Both the position numbers and the translations under genes were made by a program. Source: Incurvaria masculella (taxonomy: Eukaryota; Arthropoda; Insecta; Lepidoptera; Incurvariidae). From it: 64,000 nt of DNA. Shown piece after piece: positions 32,101 to 41,100 of this stretch. Numbering within the stretch: position 1 is the stretch's first letter; every line of letters starts with the position of its first letter. The stretch lies in NCBI GenBank assembly GCA_946894095.1, contig OX335643.1:5691036-5755035 (forward strand). Reading direction: 5' to 3'. The notes under the pieces were generated by a model, which worked only from the letters and a program-made list of their open reading frames with translations, was not told where the DNA came from and searched no databases.

Positions 32101-35100
32101 ATATTATGGTGGGTTCTGATACTTTAAAAGAATACAAGCGGTTCAACTGATTAACATGTCGTACGGTCACGAAACATTTATTATCAATGAGGGCGGCCGC
32201 CACGAACACGTGATATACCTGCACACTATATGCCCCTACCGACTCAACCGTGGAGATGCGACAAGTACGAAGTACTCGGGGATGCGGAAGAACTTCATGA
32301 GGCTGATCTCGTAGATGCGTAATGAGATATTCTTGTCCTTCCACCAACACGTGGTAGAGACCAGTGTACGACATGGCCCCACCGACTCACCATTGAAATG
32401 CGACAGGTAGTCGATGTAGCAGAGCACATACTCGGTGATGCAAAATTTCTTGAGGCTGAGCTCGAAGATGCGGAACACGGTGTTCTTATCCTTCGAGCAG
32501 TAGTACTGCATGAGGACTGCCGCCACGAATACGGGGTAGTGAAACCTGCATACGACATGTGCCCACCGACTCACCGTTGAGATGCGAAAGGTAGTCGATG
32601 TAGCAGAGAACATACTCGGCGATGTGGGAGAACTTCTTGAGGCCGAGCTCGAAGATACGGAACGCGATGTTCTTGTCCTTGGAGCAGTAGTACTCCATGA
32701 GGGCAGCCGCCACAAATACGTGATAGCGAGACCTGCGCACGCAATTTTACGGATTTTTTTTATTTTGATAATTTTTATTACATGATTATAATATTTCGAT
32801 ATATTTTGTTACTTTTTCCCCGAGTTAAAACACTGATGACTGTGTGTATTATTCTACCCACCTGGGATCTTCCCGGGCTCGCTTGAACACGGTGCGCGCT
32901 GACTTAATTCCTTCCGCTCGACGAGCAAACTTCATGTATTGCACGTATGCCTGCGCACAAAAACGATGAAATACAGCAACACTTTCAAGTTAAAAGTATC
33001 AGGAATGTAAAGAAATCTTTCAAACTTGTGTGACATAGAATGATTCCTTCTTTCGATTTGTGTATTTTCCTACATTTTAGTCGTAATTATTTCATTTTAA
33101 AATTATTAAACATTCAGTAGTGTGTTTGTTGTTTGTCCTTCTTTCAAGCAGCAATGGAGCAACCCAGCACTGCTTTGAAAGAACCCCTTGGCTTAGCCTC
33201 AAATAGACTGTATGGAGTTTGTTAATTACCCCAACAGGCATACCGCACTTACCACTATCCACAGGTTTGTAGTGGAAACTATTATTCTAATAGAAGGGTA
33301 TCAGTTATGTTCCGATGGAAACAAATATTACCAGTGTGGGGTCGATATCCTGCATGTCGAGGTATCGTGTGTACACCTGATGAACCTGTAACATAAATAA
33401 CTTTATTGACACTACGGATAGCATTCTTGACTACCAACAATTTAACCACATGGGTTGGAGGGTCTTAACTCCTAAATAAAAAAGAAACAACCAAATTTAG
33501 GAGATGGAAAGAAAGTATGTGTTATTCAAGACGAGCAACTCAATGGAATGTACAAGTAGAAATAACTTTTTCAGTTTTACATACCATCACGCCGTTTCCC
33601 CAGAGGGGTAGGCAGAGATGATATAGCACCATACAAGTGCATTTAAATAAAACCGCTTATGATGAAGGAAACCTACTACTCAACCGCTACCAAAAGCCCT
33701 AGAGCGGAGCACCCGAATGTGAATGATAAAATATGACAAATCCTAATGCAGTGTGAAGATGATAATGGATGGAGTGATGGATGATGAATAAACAATAAAC
33801 CCACCTTGCTGTGGTGCAGCCGGCCCTCCTCGTAGTCGGCGTGCGCGAAGTGCAGCAGCGTAGAGTGCTGCAGCGGCCCGGACGTCGCTCGCTCGTACAC
33901 GGCGGCCGCCTCGTCCGAGAACAGGCGAGCCGACGCCGAGTCCTATCGAGCCAAAAGGGAGGTTTTTGATTGCTCGGTGAGACACGGACAATCGTTGGGG
34001 TACCCTTCCCGGATTTCCGAGAGTCTCCCGAAAATTAAATGGCAATACATCGATTATACAAACTCGGATAATCGGGGCTTTGAAAGACTTCCAAGAGAGA
34101 CTTCCAAGAGCACGAACAAGAACACCTTCCAATCGTGACCCATCTAACCATTAACGCTAACTACTTGGTCGCTGCGCTGGCGTTTCACCAACAGTCTCTC
34201 ACAGAGAGAGCCGCGTCAAAGCTCATTGTAGATGGCAAGTGAGCGACCAAACGAAAAAACGTGTTGACCACAACTTTATTTGATCAGCATTATTTGGGAA
34301 TTTACTTTCGCAATATAATCCAGGAAATTTTGCCTGTTCATTTATTATAAATGAGTAAACCAATTTTTCACAATTAATCTGTTTAATTTGGTATGTTATC
34401 TGACCCATTCGACGCAACATCATGATAAATAAGCAGTATTCTTCCCCATTACACATATGTAATGATTAACCTCGATTAACTGGAGGTTCGGATATCGGGA
34501 GCGCGGTTAACGCGGACCATATTGCCGTTTCACACTCACCCCCTTCTCCTGCAGCACCTTGGCCGAGTGGTCGAGGAACTGCGCCGCCTGGTGCCACACG
34601 TCCGGGTGGTGCGCGAGGCACAGCAGGCACTGCTCTATCGCGAACATGACGCGGCGCGCCACCAGCGCCGTGTCCTCCGAGCGCAGCGGGTTCGAGCGCT
34701 CCCACGTTATGTACTTCTTCCACAGGTCCACCTGACGACAGCACAGCGGTCAATGTTAACTAGAACCCAACCGCGCTCGGAGTTGCTTCACCCGGCTTAT
34801 CGAACCGCAATGCAATGCTACTGGGCTACCGAGGCTCATTGGTTAATAATCCATGTCGTTAGATAAGAAAATATTAAGAAGCTTGAAATTTCCAAAGAAG
34901 ACTGGAAGTCCTGACAACACCTGTTCAGCTTGTGGTGTAGAACCTAAAGGAGTTACCTTTCATGCAGAAGGTTATTGGTTCAAATTCTCGCCCAGGTCAT
35001 GCACCACTTTCTATCTCTTTCTGAGTTGGATAAGTGCATTTCGGTACGAATGCGAGCTGTACCATGATTCGGAACCTATGTAAAACTGTAAGTCCTCTTC

Positions 35101-38100
35101 CCCTACTAGGTAGTAAGGTTGAGCCCGCCCAGGTTGATACTACCGCATTGGATGAAACTATGGTTTAAGCGGCAATGAAAAATTCTCCGTGTTTCCTATC
35201 CAGTTTTGTGTAGCCATGCTCATAAAGGGAAGGTCCTGCCATGTCACCTAATTCCTTCGGAAATATGGTGTATAGGGCTGATATTTATTTATTTATGTCC
35301 AGTAAAGTCCTGAATGTATGTAAAGCGAGTCAGGATAACCTCTCTAGCATGCTAAATGGATATCTAGGTCCAACTCCAACGTCGAGCTCTCTCCGCTCAC
35401 CTGCTTCATCTCCTCGGCGTTGAGGGTGGGCGGAGTGGCCGGCATGTTCCGGTTGAGCCCCCGCGTCACCACCTCCAGCTCCTTGGACACGCGGCGAGCG
35501 TTCATGTAGTCGCGCGAGCGCTCCATCGCCATCCGCTCCGCTGAGGCCATTTGATTATTTAATAATTTTAAAACATTAAGTATAACAAATTTTAAAAACA
35601 TAAAAAGCTGGCGGGCAGGTGACATTGTGACATACGTCAACAATAATGGATTTATCGGAAATTAATTTTGAAAACGAGGAAGAAGAACTTCTAGAAACCT
35701 CTTGAACCTTCTAGGCCCGGAAGCTATGCCCTTGTTTTAAATAAAAACAAGAGCGCCAGAATGTCTCTTATTAAATTGATGATAAATTATTAAAATGATT
35801 GAATCATTCTGAAGTGGAAATTTTAACCATTCCAGATTTTTGTCGGTTCTCGACGGATTCTTGAAGTAACATTGGACCTTCATTCCGGGGGCCATTCCGG
35901 TCGTGTGGAATAGGAATGGAAATGCATTCCTTTTTGGAGCCGGAAGACTCCATCGTTAATTCTATCTGGTCTGTTATTTATTGAGGATACTTGGCTATCC
36001 CACCGAGGCTTTGTGTTCGATCCCCGGATGCGTCCGTTTATTTAAATCAAGTTCAATTAGCTGTTTACTATTCCAAACCTCTTCCTATTTATTTCCAGCT
36101 ACAATTGGGGTCCGAACATGCTAAAGCATCCATGTAGAAGGTGCTTTGCTATTTAGCGTATAACTCCAAAAGAAAAGTAAGTTAGAAACAATAACTGTAT
36201 AGGCGAGCCCACTAAGCAATCACTATATTTTTCAGAATGAAGGTCTTGTGACAGATCGATAAGCTCCAAGAATCCCTTGTACATGTACAATAAAAACATG
36301 TACAGCTGCAGCGGTAGTGGGGGACAGATGGGTGCCCAATGCCCCCCTTAAATCAAACGAGGGGGCAGTGCCCTTGAAGGATGGGGGTAACCAAAGAAGG
36401 TTGAACCTCCCTCCCATGTCATGGAGGACTTAAGCGAGGCCCAGGAACCAACATACCAATTATAGGATTTATGCTTTGCTCGAACGCAATGTAGTCCTTC
36501 CATAGTGTCTCGATGCCGATGACCGGATTGATGACAGCCCGCTGGTACACCTGTGCAAATTGATTGTGTGAAATTAAATCTGGTTCCCAAAAGATTCTGT
36601 AAAAATGCTTTTTCATGTTAAAAGAAAGAAAACCTAAAGCTTGTTATTATTGATATAGTTTAGGCAATGCTCGACCTGCAATTATTTTTATTTACTCCTA
36701 TAAATTTTAAAAAATATGTTCAATACTTTTTTATAATTTAGGATCGACAGAATGTCCTGTAAAGCATGTTACAATTTGTCATGACTTTCTCCAGTCAGTT
36801 CTCTTACTGTAAATAAAATACAAAACCTAAGCTAATATGCAAGACCTGTAAATGGGTGTCCACTGTAAATAACCAAATCCCTGACCAGTCACAGTTGCAT
36901 AGAAAACTATGTATAATATTTATATTTTGTCATTTCTTTTCTCTAAATGTGACTTTCCGTTGACACATTAATGAACTCCGATGAATGCCAACACACGGTC
37001 GCCATTGCTCAGTGGCTGGGACCACAAAAGCCACACATCTGGTTCCCAGGAGCCAAAACCGGCACCCGAAAGGTCAAACATTGCAAAAGTTGAAACAGAG
37101 CCCACCTTCCTCACGGCCGATATCTTCTGGTTCTCGGCGTAGGAGCCGACCGCCTCCACGCCCTTGAGGAAGGTCACGTAGTCGTTCCACACCGGGTACG
37201 CGTGGATGTCCATCCCGATCTTCTCGAGCGCGAAGTCATACGCTTGCGCCATTTTTTCCCTGCGCGTGTGAGCGTTGCTTAAGGGCACTTTAATCACCAT
37301 CAAATGTCAAAGACACAGGTACTTCATATTTTTATCGCAGCCTCAACATTATAATCGTCATCATACATCCTTCTGAAAAACTGTGCTTCAAGAAAATCTG
37401 ATCCGTTTGTTTTGTTATTCATTGCCATTTTAAGGGGGTGCGTGACTCGAAGTAGATGGCGCTACGGTAGTTCGTAGCTATTTCTGCTCCTTAAAATTAT
37501 GAAGTTACAAACTACAATTGTAGTGGCGAGCACATTAAGCGGTTATTTCATTAAAATATTAAAAAATGGGCTGGAATTTATGAGATAATTCTTAAGTGTG
37601 TAAAAAGTTGCCATTTACAATTGGTAACTATTTGCACTGTACCTCATAATTTACTCACAAATGCCACGCTTTTTTAAACATTGTTGTATGACTTTAAATA
37701 CACAAGTGCTTATTGTATTCGCCAATACAGTTATAGTTTGTAACTTCCTTTTTTTGGGGAGCTATAGCACAAATAGCGACTAACAACTGTGACGCCATCT
37801 GCATGAACGCACACACCCCCTTAAGAGGACACTTAAATAATAATTATACATGTCATTTAAATTCTCCTATAATAAAATAAAAAACTTATGAATGGTGGTG
37901 TTTTGGTTTAATCCTTACAAGGAGCTAATAAATAAGAAAATAACAATTGACTAATTATTATTTAATGATTGATAATTCCTCGGCCTCAATACATACTTGT
38001 AGGTGCTGAGCGCCGCCTTGGTCTCCTTGACATAGTTGAGGTAAAGTCGCCACAGCTCAATGTTGAGAATCTTCATCAGGCAACGCTGGAACAGCTACAC

Positions 38101-41100
38101 ACACAGGCTCACGTTACCTCAGGCACGACCCATGCATAATAAAGTCCAAAATGTTTAACTCAAAAGAAATATTATTAATTTTTTGTCCTGGTTCTACCAG
38201 TTGAATGAACGGCTAACACATACTGTCGTACTAATAAACATTTCTTATTCCGCAGCTTATCCCCGAGAGAGTTATGCCCACAGAAGTGAAAGGAAGGAGA
38301 ATTGGCGTGCGGTATATTTTGCGTATTCTTGCATGTGGCGTGTATGTTTATGTTCGGTTGATAATTTTTTGAGAATTTGGACTAGGAGGTTGCGACAAAA
38401 ATGGTAACGATAACGTAAATGGCTGAAACTGGTTTCACAGGATAAAGACCAACCCTCTGAATCTAAATGTGTCAACCATGTGTGAAACCAGATTCAGCCA
38501 TTTACCTTATCGTGACCAAAAATGTCGTGATCTCCCAGAATAATTGGTTTAAGCGGGTCTCAGAGACGGAATATCTACTTAATTTTTATCTATGATTATA
38601 CCAGACATGAAGTTGTTATAGCATTAATTAATAATAATATCGGAATAGAAAAGGAATAATTTAACCTACGCTCACTAGTCTTCACAAGTGAAGGGACTCG
38701 AATCAGAAGCAGAATAATGTACTCGAGTAACCTATACTGCCTTTGTTAGTAGTATATTTTACAGCTAAAAGTACTGGAGGAATAGCATGGTTTTTTTTTA
38801 GTAAGGCAGTGTTGGTTTAACAATACAAGTACCTTAATTTCTTGCATACTAGTTCCATTCATGTATCTTAGGTAAGAAGCGGAATCCAAAAATCATTTTC
38901 TAACCAACGGGAGCAGTGGTGCCTTGATAATCCGCGGGTAACAGGCAAACATTTAAAGGTATAGATTATTTGATCATTATTTTTTTTACACTAGCAGCTT
39001 GAAGCTGATGCGTGTACTTCACGTGTTGAGTGCACTTTTCAAATACCGTTTTTTTTTCTGTTAGGTATACTTATTTCTGTAGATAATAATGTGATTTCAG
39101 CAACTGATTTCATTCATTCTTGAACCTCTAATTTTAGGGTAAAGGTGGATGCTAATCCAGGACTCATAATTTTTTTTGAGTTAGGTTAGGTTAGGACTTA
39201 CATTTTTAATGTATTCAATTAATTTTTTATTACTTAAAAATACTGTTGTCGAGCCGGCATGGCATTCTTACTAATACATTTCATTCATATATTTCTATGA
39301 GCTTGTTTGGCAGGACGAGCACCTAAATACTGCTAATGACATTCAAAAAATTGACTGAAGTCTAAGCCGGTCCTAATTATACTATCGCAAACTCTTTAAG
39401 AAGTAAGAGGTGACAACACAGATTAGATAATAGGAGGAAGGTAACGACAACATCAGCTTTGATTTATGGAGAGCGTGTATAAAACGAAGATCAGCACATT
39501 TCAAACCGTGAGTCAATGGGCATTAACATCAAACTTTGACTAATGGTATCAGTCCAATTGCAACATATTGTGAGTTTGAGAGATGCTACACCAATAAAAC
39601 TCGACTAGTTAAGAATTATAAGTTAAGGATTAACAAGGCTCCACTGTAGTAAGCACAGAAGGGAAGAGTAAGCAGAAGTGCCATATAGGCATTACACGGG
39701 TCGGTACCGAATGGACATATTGTCCATATAATGGTATGGGAAGCGTTGCCGCCGCGCACAAATGTACTCACTCTCAAACCGCATTACATTTCAGTTCCGA
39801 CCAACACATACCCCTAATACGTACTATATTTGCCTGTGGCATGTACATTTTTGGCAACAAGTTGGGTTGGTTGTTTTCGAAAATTGACGACAGCAGGTCT
39901 CATAGTGGGTGCACTAAATGGCATATCTCCTTCCTTTTTTCATCTGAGGTAGCAAAAAATCAGTGACAGGAAATCAAGATCTACAAAGACAAAGTGGTCT
40001 AGGACTTATCCCCTAACCCACACGTCAGGGGAAATGCCAAGCTAAGGACATCTCTATAGACATTTCGTAAATTTAGAACGGGTCGAGCAATCATTTTCTC
40101 TGAGCTAATTAAAAAATATATATACTATTCCCATACATTTCAGTTAACACGTTCTGGGACACAACATAAATATGCATAACATGCCAAAATGACACGTGCA
40201 TTTCCCATAAATTTTGTCATTCCACTTGACGACGATGTGTCCGTGTGTGACGATACGTTATATACGCCATGTCATATGACATCTCTTGACGTGACAGTCC
40301 AGTGACGTTGCACACAACATCGTGCACGCTTGAATGCGTACGAGGTTACTTTGCGTGCGTATATAATTTAATATACAGCACTGCGCTCAAAATACTAAAA
40401 ATAATAATACTATTATTATAATATTCACGTGTAGCCTTTGATGAATGTTTTGTCGTATCGCATAGCCCTGTATGTGCAGTTGTATCCCAGAACGTGTTAA
40501 ATGTACATAGAACACAAATTTCACCGAGCTGCAATGGTCTGAGATTTAAGTCTAAGGTTCCGAAGAAGTACTAAATAAAAAAGTTTATTACCTTGTCTCC
40601 GAAGGATTCGGCATCAGTGACCAAGCTGGCCGTGGTACCAAAGCTATGGTGCGAATAACTTGTTTTTCTTTTACGATAATATGAGCCAGGGAGATTTGTG
40701 GTTTCAATGTCAAAACTCTTAGGCATTGAAACCAGAGTCATAGAATAAAACTAATTTGTAATTATATTATTATTATTAATGTTTGGAAAAAGATGATGGC
40801 AAAATAGTGCAGGGGATTTGGGGATATTACATGTAAAAAGTGACACTCTCAGGCATATAATGGTATAAATTATTAATAAAGTTAACCATGAAAAGGTTGG
40901 TTTGACATTTAAAACCAAGGAATAAAATTAAATTGTCTGTGCTTAGCCAAAGAGAGTCTCCTCCAACATGTCTGAACACATAGATACACACCCTAACCGA
41001 AAGAAAAAGAATATGTTTCAATTGTTTTAATTTATTTCCACTTAAAAATATAAAATCTTGCGCTGGTAACTTACATTTAATAAATTTTTCATTATCACAG

